From NCBI GenBank assembly GCA_029821635.1, contig JALGSW010000040.1, forward strand, positions 1-37,032: DNA of 37,032 bases. Direction: 5' to 3'. This document shows positions 14,633 to 23,051 of the stretch, piece after piece. Every line of letters starts with the position of its first letter. Positions within the stretch are counted from its first letter, which is position 1. The notes under the pieces were generated by a model. It saw only the letters and a list, made by a program, of their open reading frames with translations. It was not told where the DNA came from and searched no databases. The stretch comes from Candidatus Zipacnadia bacterium. GTDB taxonomy: Bacteria > Armatimonadota > Zipacnadia > Zipacnadales > UBA5352. Made by a program: the position numbers and the translations under genes.

Positions 14633-15647
14633 GTTATCATCGTCGAGTCCGGCGCCGACAAGCAGACGGTTGACAAGCTGATCGCCAAAGTCGAGTCCCT
14701 CGGCTTCACCCCCCACGCGATCTACGGCGTGGAGAAGACCGTTGTGGCGGTCGTGGGCGAGAAGACGCAGGAGAAGATCGAGATCCTCGAGACGATGCCC
14801 GGGGTGCAGCAGATCATCCCGATCCTCAAGCCCTACAAGCTCGTGGGGCGCGAGGTGCGGACCGATCAGAGCGTCATCCAGATCAGCGAGGGGGTCTCCA
14901 TCGGCGGCGAGCAGTTCATCGTGATGGCCGGACCGTGCGCTGCGGAGAGCTACGATCAGCTCAGTGAGATCGCGGGTTACGTGAAGACCTCGGGGAGGGC
15001 AGGTGCTGCGCGGTGGGATCTTCAAGCCGCGCACCTCGCCGCACGACTTCCAGGGGCTGCGGGAGAAGGGCATCCCGATGGCCCAGGCGGTCAAGTCAGA
15101 GGTCGGTATACCGTTCGTGACCGAAGTCGTGGACATCCGCGACATCGAGATGCTCCACGAAGTCGCGGACATCTACCAGGTCGGCGCCCGCAACATGCAG
15201 AACTTCGCGCTGCTGACCGAGTTGGGCAAGGTCGATCGCCCGGTGATGCTCAAGCGCGGCATGTCCGCGACCGTCGAGGACCTGCTGCAGGCGGCCGAGT
15301 ACGTCGCGGTCGAGGGGAACGCGAACGTCATCCTGTGCGAGCGCGGGATACGCACCTTCGAGCCCTCCACTCGCAACACGCTGGACATCTCCGCGGTGAT
15401 TGCGCTCAAGCGCTTCAGCCACCTGCCGGTGGTGGTCGATCCGAGCCACGCCTCCGGGCATGACTGGATGGTGCCTGCGCTGAGCAAGGCCGCCGTGGCG
15501 GCGGGTGCGGACGGGCTGCTGGTCGAGACGCACCATCGGCCGCAGGAGGCGAAGGTGGATGGCCCCCAGTCGCTCACGCCCGCGGCCTTCGCGAGGCTGA
15601 TGAAGGAGCTTGCGGCGTTCTGTGAGGCGGCGGGGCGTACGCTTTGA
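14633..15647 (+). CDS. aroF: 3-deoxy-7-phosphoheptulonate (DAHP) synthase, frameshifted and without a canonical start
   Basis: The product is a type I-beta DAHP synthase, the first enzyme of the shikimate pathway (phosphoenolpyruvate plus erythrose 4-phosphate). The first half encodes the N-terminal ferredoxin-like regulatory domain (IIVESGADKQTVDKLIAKVE) and FIVMAGPCAAES. The second half, in the +1 frame, resumes VLRGGIFKPRTSPHDFQGL and continues through VVVDPSHASGHD and VETHHRPQEAKVDGPQSL to the end. Removing one G from the GGGG run at 14992-14995 restores a perfect TSGGQVLRGG join. Upstream, a stop at 14615-14617 leaves no ATG, GTG or TTG before the conserved IIV strand. The catalytic parts are intact, so sequencing error or very recent decay are both possible. 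Confidence 0.85.
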
Positions 15648-15771
15648 CCGGCTTCCAGAGGCGGAGGACGTTGACACGGCGGGAGGGCCTCGGGTGAGGC
15701 CCTCTCGCCTGCATTTGCCGCAGATCCCCATCGGTACCGTGGCGCGGGCCTGCGGCTCCGAGTACTGCCCC

Positions 15772-15953
15772 AACGGCGGCAGGCAGGATGCCTGCCCCAC
15801 GAGTGGTGGTGCGGGCTTCCAGCGAGTCCTGTGGTGCGGGCTGCCAGCCCGCGGCTGTTGCCTGAACGGCGGCAGGCAGGATGCCTGCCCCACGAGTAGT
15901 GGTGCGGGCTTCCAGCGAGTCCTGTGGCGCGGGCTTCCAGCCCGCGGTCGTTG
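15772..15953 (+). repeat. Tandem pair of 89-bp palindromic intergenic units
   Basis: Units 15772-15860 and 15865-15953 are both 89 bp, match at 84 positions and are separated by cctg. Each carries two hairpins. The first has arms ggcaggca and tgcctgcc around gga. The second has arms gcgggct and agcccgc around gcc or tcc, preceded by a truncated copy of the second hairpin's first arm and a CCTGTGG lead. The first hairpin recurs singly, inverted, at 811-842. Confidence 0.88.
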
Positions 15954-15980
15954 ACGTACGGGGGGCATCGCGGGTACAAT
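15951..15980 (+). promoter_or_regulatory. lipA promoter abutting the repeat
   Basis: TTGACG (15951-15956) and TACAAT (15975-15980) are 18 bp apart, with the lipA start about 33 bp downstream. The first three bases of the -35 are the last three bases of the second 89-bp repeat unit. Confidence 0.65.
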
Positions 15981-16012
15981 CAACCGGCGCATGCGCGCGA
16001 CTGGAAGGAGCT

Positions 16013-16921
16013 ATGATCGTGCCTGACGGAGCGAGTAATCCCTCGGTCCGGCGTGAGCGTATGCCGGACTGGTTGAAGGTCAAGACGGGCAAGGCAAGCC
16101 TCACCCGGAAGACGCGGGAGCTGCTGCGTGGCTGCGGCGTCTGCACGGTCTGTGAAGAGGCGCACTGCCCGAACATAGGTGAGTGCTACTGCAGCGGAAC
16201 CGCCACGTTCATGCTCCTCGGCGACCGTTGCACCCGTGACTGCAGGTTCTGTGCCGTGGCGCACGGTGAACCCGCCCCGCCCGACCCGAACGAGCCCGCG
16301 CAGGTGGCGGAGGCCTCGGTGCGGCTGGGGCTGGAGTTCGTCGTGCTGACCTGCGTGACGCGCGACGACCTCCCCGACGGCGGGGCCGGGCAGTTCGTCG
16401 CGACGATCGAGGCGCTGCGAGAGCGCATCCCGGGGGTGCGCGTCGAGGTGCTCACCAGCGACTTCGGTGGTGACCTTTTTCCGCTCAAGCGCGTACTGCG
16501 TGCTGAGCCCACGGTGTACAATCATAATGCCGAGACGGTCAGGCGGCTGCAGCCGATCGTGCGGCCGCAGGCCGACTACGACCGCTCGCTGGGGGTGCTG
16601 CGCGCCGCAGCCGAGCACGCCGTGCCGGGGACGATCCTCAAGTCCGGGCTGATGGTCGGCCTGGGCGAGACGCCCGAGGAGGTCGGCGAGACGCTTGGGG
16701 ACCTCGCCGACGCGGGCTGCAGCCTGGTCACCATCGGGCAGTACCTGCGGCCCTCGCCCGAGCACCTGCCGGTGGCGCGCTACGTGCCGCCGGAGGAGTT
16801 CGCGCAGTTCGAGCAGATGGGTCTTGAGCGCGGCCTGCGGCGCGTGCTCAGCGGCCCGTTCGTGCGCAGCAGCTATCGCGCCGCCGAGACGGCCGCGGAG
16901 CTTGCCGGAAGCCGACGGTAA
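16013..16921 (+). CDS. lipA: Lipoyl synthase
   Basis: The 302-residue radical SAM enzyme inserts two sulfurs into protein-bound octanoyl groups to make lipoyl cofactors. The auxiliary cluster ligands are C47-x4-C52-x5-C58 (CEEAHCPNIGEC). The SAM cluster is C73-x3-C77-x2-C80 (CTRDCRFC), after the conserved FMLLGDRCTR. The C-terminal RSSY supplies the Ser ligand of the auxiliary cluster. VYNHNAETV and LKSGLMVGLGET are family blocks. Residues are counted from the ATG at 16013. The GTG at 16019 is better spaced from the AAGGAG site and may be the real start. No lipB or lipoylated-complex gene is adjacent. Confidence 0.96.
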   Translation: MIVPDGASNPSVRRERMPDWLKVKTGKASLTRKTRELLRGCGVCTVCEEAHCPNIGECYCSGTATFMLLGDRCTRDCRFCAVAHGEPAPPDPNEPAQVAEASVRLGLEFVVLTCVTRDDLPDGGAGQFVATIEALRERIPGVRVEVLTSDFGGDLFPLKRVLRAEPTVYNHNAETVRRLQPIVRPQADYDRSLGVLRAAAEHAVPGTILKSGLMVGLGETPEEVGETLGDLADAGCSLVTIGQYLRPSPEHLPVARYVPPEEFAQFEQMGLERGLRRVLSGPFVRSSYRAAETAAELAGSRR

Positions 16922-16925
16922 CGAC

Positions 16926-16947
16926 GCACGGGCGAGGGCGCCCGTGC
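16926..16947. repeat. Intergenic palindrome with 9-bp arms around AGGG
   Basis: Arms gcacgggcg and cgcccgtgc enclose AGGG, the same layout as at 8184-8205. It lies 5 bp after the lipA stop and may also serve as its terminator. Confidence 0.7.
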
Positions 16948-17009
16948 CACGGACCCGCCGGGTCGCTGCGCCTGCCGCATCACGGTCATGTCACGAGCCT
17001 GGGCTGACC

Positions 17010-20000
17010 ATGACCAATCGCGTCATCGTAATCTTGCTGATCGTACTCACGACCGCCGCTCTGCTTGGTGAGGCGGGGCGCAGCGTCATGGAGCCTGAGG
17101 GCCGGTGGCGGGAGTGGCTGCACCTGCTGGTCGCGCAGCAGGTCGCCGACACCCTCGACCGGCAGGTGCAGCTCGGGCCGATCACCGACCTCTCGCTCGC
17201 CGGCGTCGAGCTGCGTTCGCTGGCGATCGCGGAGGGCTACTTCCTCCGCAACGGAGCGGTGATCCGTGCGGATCGGCTGCAGATCGCCTTCGACGCGCTC
17301 GGCATCGCACGGCAGGAGGTCGCGCCCGCGGCGGCGATCTCGAAGGTGCGGCTTGAGCGCGCGTGGGTGCATGTGGTGCGCGATCAACTGGGCAACCTGA
17401 ACGTTGAGAAGCTGGTGCCCGAGCCCGTCGGCCCGCCGCCGCCGCCCGAAGACCGCTTCCAGGGCGTCATCACGGTCGAGGACAGCGTCATCATCTACGA
17501 TGACTACGCGATCGAGACGGTCAACGGCCAACCGCTGAACATCGAGCTGACCTCGGTCGATGCCGAGGTGGACATGCGGGAGATCGGTTGGGCGGCGGTG
17601 GAGGTGTCCGCCCGCGAGCGGCTCGGCCGCTTCGGTCGCGTCGGCGTCCGAGGGCAGACCGAACTTGAGACCGGCTACACGTGGGCGAAGGCCGACATCG
17701 GCAGCATCGACGCGGCCTTCTGGTCGGACATGTTCCTGGTGAGCAACGACATTGCGGTGCAGCGCGGCAGCGTTGACGTCTCCGCCACGATCGGGCTGAT
17801 GCCGCGCGAGGGCGCGCCGCCCGAGCCGGCGGTAGCGGCGGACGTGACGATCCGGGACGCCGCCTTCACGCTCGCGGCACTCAACGACCGCCAGGTCGTC
17901 GCCGACGCGACCCTCACCGGCACGATGGACGGCGCGCAGGTACACTCGCTGCACGCGCGTATCGGCGGCACAACCGTGGACGCCACCGGCTTCGTGGGCG
18001 ACTTCGAGCAGCCGATCGTTGATCTGGCGTTCGACGGCGAGATCACCCGCCCGGACGAGCTGCTCGACCTCGCGCCGCAGCTCGATCCGCAGACGCGCGA
18101 GCAGATCGACGCGGCGACTGTCGGTGGGCCGCTGCTGCTGTCCGGCACGCTGGTGGGGCCGGTCAATCGGGCGAACCTGAGCGCGCAGGCGGAGGCCCCG
18201 GGGCAGATACGCTACGCCAACGCGCAGATCGGTGAGATCGTCGCCGGGCCGCTGGACCTGCGCGTGGACGTGCTTGACCTTGCGGACCCGAACGTGCGCG
18301 GCCGGGTGAACATCGCGCGCACCGAGGCCGTGGATCTCGAGCCGCTGCGGGCATCGCTGCCGGAGGGGTTCGAGGGGCCGATCGAGGTCTCGCCGCTGGA
18401 GGACTTGAGCGCTGACGTGCTGTGGTCGGCGGAGATCCCGGTCGCGCAGACTGAGCTGAGTATCCCGCGCATGGCGGTCGGCGACGTCTCCGTGGCCGGC
18501 CTGACGACGGGCGTCTCGCTGGCGGACGATGTGATCTACCTGAGCGACCTGCGCGCCGAGCCGCTCGGGGGCCGCCTGATCGCCGACGTGGTGGTACACC
18601 TGGGCGCCGAGGGCGGACCGTGGGCGTGGGCGCAGGGGCAGATCGATGGGATCGAGCTGGCGCGGCTGCAGGAGCTGCCGGGGCTGGACGCCGCGGCGGG
18701 CCTGGCGGGCGAGTTCTCCGGCTCGTTCGTGGGTGAGTACGCCGACGGCACGCCCTACGTGGTCGCCGATGCGATCATCAACGAGCCTGGCTACGAGGAC
18801 TACGCCGCCGAGAGTGTGCGCGCGCTGGTCGTCGTGGACGAGTCCGCGGTCGAGGTGCTCGGCGCGAACCTGCAGGACCCCCTCGGCGTCGCCTGGGTGC
18901 GCGGAGTGATGCCCTTCGAGGGCGAGATGGCCGCGAGCTTCGCGGTCGCGGGCGTCCAGCTCGGATCGGTCGTGGACCGCTTCGAGCTGGACGCGGACAA
19001 CCTGCAGGGCGAGGTGTTCCTGACGGGCTCGGCGAGCGGCACGCCGGAGGAGCCGCGGATCGACGCATCGCTGCGCGCCTTCAACGTGAAGTACCAGGAC
19101 TACGACGTGGACGCGCTGATGGCCGACTTCGACGGCGGCCTCGACGAGCTGCGCGTGAGCGACCTGTTCGCGTCGAGCGGCCGCATCGTGGCCCGCGCGG
19201 ACGCCACGCTCAGCGACATCGACCTCGAGGAACTGAATGCTGAGCTCGACGGGACCGTCAGACTTGCGGGCCCGGTGGATGAGCGCGCGCTGGAGCTGGC
19301 GGAGCTGCAGGACGAGGACCTTGCGGGCGCTGTCAACGTGGAGGTTAACGTCGCCGGGACGCTGCAGAGCCCAAGCGCCGATGGCACCGTCTACCTTGAC
19401 TACGCGCGCTACGATGCGATTGCGACCGATGAAGCGATCCTGGCCGTGAGCCTGCAGGGCGACGTGCTGCAGATGACTGAGCTGCGCGTGCCGGTCGGTG
19501 ACGCGGTCGTCTCCGGCACCGCGACCGTGACGTCGCTGTATGATGAGCCGATCATCTCGGCGACGGTGCGGGCCGAGGACATCGTGCTGCAGGACCTGGC
19601 GCTGTTGCAGGAGACAGGGCTGCCTGTGTCCGGGCGGCTGAATTTGCCCTACCTGAACGTGCAGGGGCCGCTGGATGACCTGAAGGGCCTCGCGCAGATC
19701 CAGGCGACGGACCTCGAGGTCGGTGACGAGCCGATCGGCGCGGTCTCCGCCGCCGTGGTGCTTGACAGGAACGAGCTGATGCTGCGCCGCACGACGCTGG
19801 CGCTTGCGGGCGGGCAGCTCGCGCTGGAGGGGCGCTACCGCCTCGACGAGAAGCGGATCATGCCCTCGCACGTCGAGCTGGACGACGTGGCGGTCGCCGA
19901 ACTGCTGCAGATCGCGGTACCGCTGGCCCGGCACCTGGCGGGCGGGGGCGAGGCGGGCGAAGCCACGGAGGGCGTGGTAGGCGACGAGATGGCCGAGAGC

Positions 20001-22301
20001 GACGAGGACGCGGACAGTTCGCTCGCGACGCAGCTTGCGTCGCTGTCGCTGCGCCTCGGTGGGCGGCTCGATGGCACTCTGTCCGTCGAGGGCGTGATCC
20101 CTGAGCCGGCCGCGGAGGGCGCTGAGACCGAGGAGATCATCGCCGACGTGCTCGCCGCGCTGACGGCCGAGGTGGATGTGAGCATCCACCGGCCATCCTT
20201 TGACAACAAGCTGCTGCCCGACACGGAGTTGCACGCGCAGGTGGCCGACAAGCCCGAGGTCGCGGTGCAGATCGAGTCGGTCGAGGGCGACGCCCTGATT
20301 ACGGCCGACGGCACGTGGGCGCCGGGCGGGGCGATGGACCTGCTCGCGGACGTCTCCGCCCTCGACCTCGCGCTGCTGCGGCCGTGGGTGCCCGCCGCGG
20401 TCGCATCCGTGGGCGGGCGGCTGAACCTGACCGTTATGGCGACCGGGACCCTCGACGACCCGCAGTTCATCGGCTCGATCGACATCACCGAGCCGGAGGC
20501 GCATGGCGTGAAGTTCGATCTCGTCTCCGCGCCGCTCATCCGCTACGACGGCGAGGTTATGGACGTGGACAGCCTCGTGGTGCGCGAGAGCGACGAGGAG
20601 TTCTTCGTGGACGGGCGCATCCCGTTCGACTGGGACACGATGTCGGTGCCGCAGGACGGGGAGCTGCAGGTCGTCCTGCGCTCGGATGGGACGAACCTGG
20701 CGGTCTTCCCGCCGCTCATCGCCGACGCGGTCGGTGAGGACGAGGGTGGCCCGCTCGGTCAGATCGAGGCGACCGGTACGTTCGACAGCCTCGTGAAGAT
20801 CGCGGGCACCACGCGGCGCCCTGAGCTCAACGGGCAGGTCACCGTGCGCGCGCCGTCGATCGAGACGCCATGGCTGCGCAGCCCGATCGAGGACCTTGCG
20901 CTCAACGTGAGCTTCACCGGCGTTGAGGGCACCACCGTCGTGGCGCTCGAGGAGTTCACCGCTCGTGAGGAGTCCGTGACGGTCACGGCCGGCGGGACCG
21001 CCGAGATGACCGAGTACGAGCTCGCGGCGCTCGCCCGGAATCGCTACGACCTGCGGATGACGGTGAACGCCGCGAAGCAGTCACTCGGTAGCGCCGGGCT
21101 CGCACTGCGCGATCTGCGTGGCGAGGTCACGTTCGTCACCCAGGAGCCCGGGCGGCACCTGCTGACGGTGGACGAGGTCGGCGCCGACCTGGGTGACGGC
21201 ACAGTGGTGGTGGACGGCACGGTCGGCGTGACGAGCTTCGTGCCCGCCGAAGTCGCTCAGAACGACTTCGATCTGGCGATCGTCGCCGACGACGCAAGGC
21301 CGCGCTACGGGAACCTCTTCCTCGGCACGGTGGACGGCCGGATCGGGATCGCGAACGCGGCGCCGGGCGCCCCGGTGGGCGTCACAGGCGCCATGACCCT
21401 CTCGCACGCGGTCGCGAGCATTCCGCTGCTCGCCTCCGGCGGGGAGGAGTCGGCGCTGTTCGGCATGTCCGAGAACGCCCCGCCGCTGAACTTCGACGTG
21501 GCACTCGCGATCGGCCCGGACGTGCGCGTGCAGACCACCGGCCTCACCGCGCCGCTGGAGCCGACGGAGAAGGCCGTCTGGCTGCGCGGCACGCCGCAGC
21601 GGCCGAGCGTGCAGGGGCTCGTCGAGGTGCAGGAGGGCGAGGCGACGGTGTCCGGCGGCGTGCTGGACATCGAGACCGCCGGCGTGCGTTTCCTCGTGCG
21701 CCCGAAGCTGGGGATGCACCGCGAGCCGCCGGTGGAGCTGGAGATGGACGGACGCGTCTGGGCCACTGCCACGCGCAAGATTCAGGAGACGGTCATCGAG
21801 GGCCGGCCGCTGGAGGACGTGTTGGTCCAGTTGCAGGTCTCCGGCACGCTGCCCAATCACATTCACGTGCAGGTGTCATCGACGCCGCCGCTTGCCGATG
21901 AGCAGATCTATGCGCTGCTCGGGGCCGCGCCGTTCAGCGGCTCGGGTGGGATGTCGTCGGGCGGGGACCTGAATGATGTGCTGAACCAGCAGTTCGTGTC
22001 GGCCCTGGGCGCGGCGTTCCGGGCGTATGTCTTCCAGCCGTTCCAGGAGGACCTGAAGAAGCTGCTCGGCCTCTCCGTCTTTGAGGTGAATTTCGCGTTC
22101 GATCAGCCGGTCGATGTGCGGCTGGGCGGCTACCTGATCGAGGACCTGCTGGTCACGTATCAGACGTCGGTGATCGGGGCGACCGAGACCGACTACTCGC
22201 TGGAGGTATCGTACAAGGTCGAGAAGCGTTTTGAGCTGACGTATGAGACGAACGATCGCAATGACAACCGGTTCCTCGTGGAGTACGTGTATGGATTCTG
22301 A
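17010..22301 (+). CDS. tamB: TamB/AsmA-like inner-to-outer membrane bridge protein (translocation and assembly module)
   Basis: The 1763-residue protein begins with a single N-terminal membrane anchor (NRVIVILLIVLTTAALL). It then runs for about 1500 residues as repetitive beta-strand sequence typical of the AsmA/TamB lipid-transfer bridge family. The C-terminal DUF490/TamB domain is recognisable from LSGTLPNHIHVQVSSTPPL and the LADEQIYALLG motif near residue 1620, and ends in VEYVYGF. An acidic, low-complexity interruption lies near residues 978-1010. It is longer than the approximately 1260-residue E. coli TamB. TamB-family proteins span the periplasm and are implicated in phospholipid transport and barrel-protein assembly. 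The start has no strong ribosome binding site. Its position upstream of bamA, skp and lpxD supports the envelope role. Confidence 0.85.
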   Translation: MTNRVIVILLIVLTTAALLGEAGRSVMEPEGRWREWLHLLVAQQVADTLDRQVQLGPITDLSLAGVELRSLAIAEGYFLRNGAVIRADRLQIAFDALGIARQEVAPAAAISKVRLERAWVHVVRDQLGNLNVEKLVPEPVGPPPPPEDRFQGVITVEDSVIIYDDYAIETVNGQPLNIELTSVDAEVDMREIGWAAVEVSARERLGRFGRVGVRGQTELETGYTWAKADIGSIDAAFWSDMFLVSNDIAVQRGSVDVSATIGLMPREGAPPEPAVAADVTIRDAAFTLAALNDRQVVADATLTGTMDGAQVHSLHARIGGTTVDATGFVGDFEQPIVDLAFDGEITRPDELLDLAPQLDPQTREQIDAATVGGPLLLSGTLVGPVNRANLSAQAEAPGQIRYANAQIGEIVAGPLDLRVDVLDLADPNVRGRVNIARTEAVDLEPLRASLPEGFEGPIEVSPLEDLSADVLWSAEIPVAQTELSIPRMAVGDVSVAGLTTGVSLADDVIYLSDLRAEPLGGRLIADVVVHLGAEGGPWAWAQGQIDGIELARLQELPGLDAAAGLAGEFSGSFVGEYADGTPYVVADAIINEPGYEDYAAESVRALVVVDESAVEVLGANLQDPLGVAWVRGVMPFEGEMAASFAVAGVQLGSVVDRFELDADNLQGEVFLTGSASGTPEEPRIDASLRAFNVKYQDYDVDALMADFDGGLDELRVSDLFASSGRIVARADATLSDIDLEELNAELDGTVRLAGPVDERALELAELQDEDLAGAVNVEVNVAGTLQSPSADGTVYLDYARYDAIATDEAILAVSLQGDVLQMTELRVPVGDAVVSGTATVTSLYDEPIISATVRAEDIVLQDLALLQETGLPVSGRLNLPYLNVQGPLDDLKGLAQIQATDLEVGDEPIGAVSAAVVLDRNELMLRRTTLALAGGQLALEGRYRLDEKRIMPSHVELDDVAVAELLQIAVPLARHLAGGGEAGEATEGVVGDEMAESDEDADSSLATQLASLSLRLGGRLDGTLSVEGVIPEPAAEGAETEEIIADVLAALTAEVDVSIHRPSFDNKLLPDTELHAQVADKPEVAVQIESVEGDALITADGTWAPGGAMDLLADVSALDLALLRPWVPAAVASVGGRLNLTVMATGTLDDPQFIGSIDITEPEAHGVKFDLVSAPLIRYDGEVMDVDSLVVRESDEEFFVDGRIPFDWDTMSVPQDGELQVVLRSDGTNLAVFPPLIADAVGEDEGGPLGQIEATGTFDSLVKIAGTTRRPELNGQVTVRAPSIETPWLRSPIEDLALNVSFTGVEGTTVVALEEFTAREESVTVTAGGTAEMTEYELAALARNRYDLRMTVNAAKQSLGSAGLALRDLRGEVTFVTQEPGRHLLTVDEVGADLGDGTVVVDGTVGVTSFVPAEVAQNDFDLAIVADDARPRYGNLFLGTVDGRIGIANAAPGAPVGVTGAMTLSHAVASIPLLASGGEESALFGMSENAPPLNFDVALAIGPDVRVQTTGLTAPLEPTEKAVWLRGTPQRPSVQGLVEVQEGEATVSGGVLDIETAGVRFLVRPKLGMHREPPVELEMDGRVWATATRKIQETVIEGRPLEDVLVQLQVSGTLPNHIHVQVSSTPPLADEQIYALLGAAPFSGSGGMSSGGDLNDVLNQQFVSALGAAFRAYVFQPFQEDLKKLLGLSVFEVNFAFDQPVDVRLGGYLIEDLLVTYQTSVIGATETDYSLEVSYKVEKRFELTYETNDRNDNRFLVEYVYGF

Positions 22302-22361
22302 GGCCGGCGGCCGCCGCCATCGGCCCGATGCCGCAACCCGCAAGGGGAGTCGCTGTCTAAA

Positions 22362-22982
22362 GTGAACGGCAATATGGGCGCCCAGACCAGTCGGCAGCCC
22401 CTGAGTGAGGGCAAGGACAGGCCGATCGACAGCGGACACCGCCCGTCATTCGAGACGGTGGTCGAGGAAAACCGCGACCGCATCTACAACGTGATCTACC
22501 GACTCGTCGGGGATCAGGAGGAGGCCGCGGACCTCACCCAGGATACCTTCGTGGCCGCCTTCCGGGCCTACGAGCGGTTCCGCCATGAGGCCTCGGTCTA
22601 CACCTGGCTCTACCGGATCGCGGTGAACCTGACCAAGAACCGTTTCGAGAAGCATCAGCGGCTGGACGCGCGCCGAGCCTACTCCCTCGACGAGCCGATG
22701 CAGCTCGAGAGCGACGAGGTGACCCGGCAGGTCGAGGACTGGACCCTCGCGCCCGACCGCATGGCTGAGAACGATCAGCTCCGCCGGATCGTGCTGGAAG
22801 AGGTCTGCGACCTCAAGTATGACTACCGCGAGGTCGTGGTGCTCAGGGACCTCGAGGGCCTGCGCTACAAGGAGATCGCGGACATTCTCGGCTGCAGTGT
22901 CGAGGCGATCAAGAGCCGCCTGTTCCGCGCGCGCAGCGTGCTGCGCGAGCGGCTGGAGGATCTGCTGGAAGACATTCCGTGA
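22362..22982 (+). CDS. ECF-family RNA polymerase sigma factor
   Basis: The 206-residue protein starts at a GTG about 14 bases after a GGGGAG site. After a polar N-terminus, region 2 covers about residues 30-97 (FETVVEENRDRIYNVIYRLVG, then DLTQDTFVAAFRAY and WLYRIAVNL). A linker follows, then region 4 at about 145-200 (YREVVVLRDLEGLRYKEIADILG, then EAIKSRLFRARSVLRERL). There is no region 1.1 or 3, so it is an ECF (group 4) sigma. It probably directs transcription of an envelope or stress regulon. No zinc-binding or membrane anti-sigma gene is encoded beside it, which is unusual for ECF factors. Sitting 60 bp after tamB and 69 bp before bamA, it may be co-transcribed with them. Confidence 0.92.
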   Translation: MNGNMGAQTSRQPLSEGKDRPIDSGHRPSFETVVEENRDRIYNVIYRLVGDQEEAADLTQDTFVAAFRAYERFRHEASVYTWLYRIAVNLTKNRFEKHQRLDARRAYSLDEPMQLESDEVTRQVEDWTLAPDRMAENDQLRRIVLEEVCDLKYDYREVVVLRDLEGLRYKEIADILGCSVEAIKSRLFRARSVLRERLEDLLEDIP

Positions 22983-23051
22983 GCCGCGGCCGACACTCAC
23001 CGGGCCGTACAGGGCACGCAGGTGGGGAGCACTGAGGAGCAAGGGAGACCT

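Larger units (their letters stand above)
15648..16012. other. 365-bp gene-free region between the DAHP synthase gene and lipA
   Basis: This stretch contains no convincing gene. It holds a degenerate repeat start near 15737-15771, the two 89-bp palindromic units and the lipA promoter. Reading frames that cross it consist of repeat-derived sequence. Confidence 0.8.

Noticed and set aside
15772-15953. CRISPR array
   Set aside because: Only two units with a 4-bp gap, no spacer-length unique sequences and no cas genes.
15737-16010. Coding frames through the 89-bp repeats, including an N-terminal extension of lipA
   Set aside because: The peptides are translations of palindromic repeat DNA; lipA homology begins only after 16013.
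16986-20504. 1172-codon open frame on the minus strand opposite tamB
   Set aside because: It is the antisense of a GC-rich, codon-biased gene; the translation is His/Arg/Asp-rich with no motifs, while the plus strand carries clear TamB sequence.
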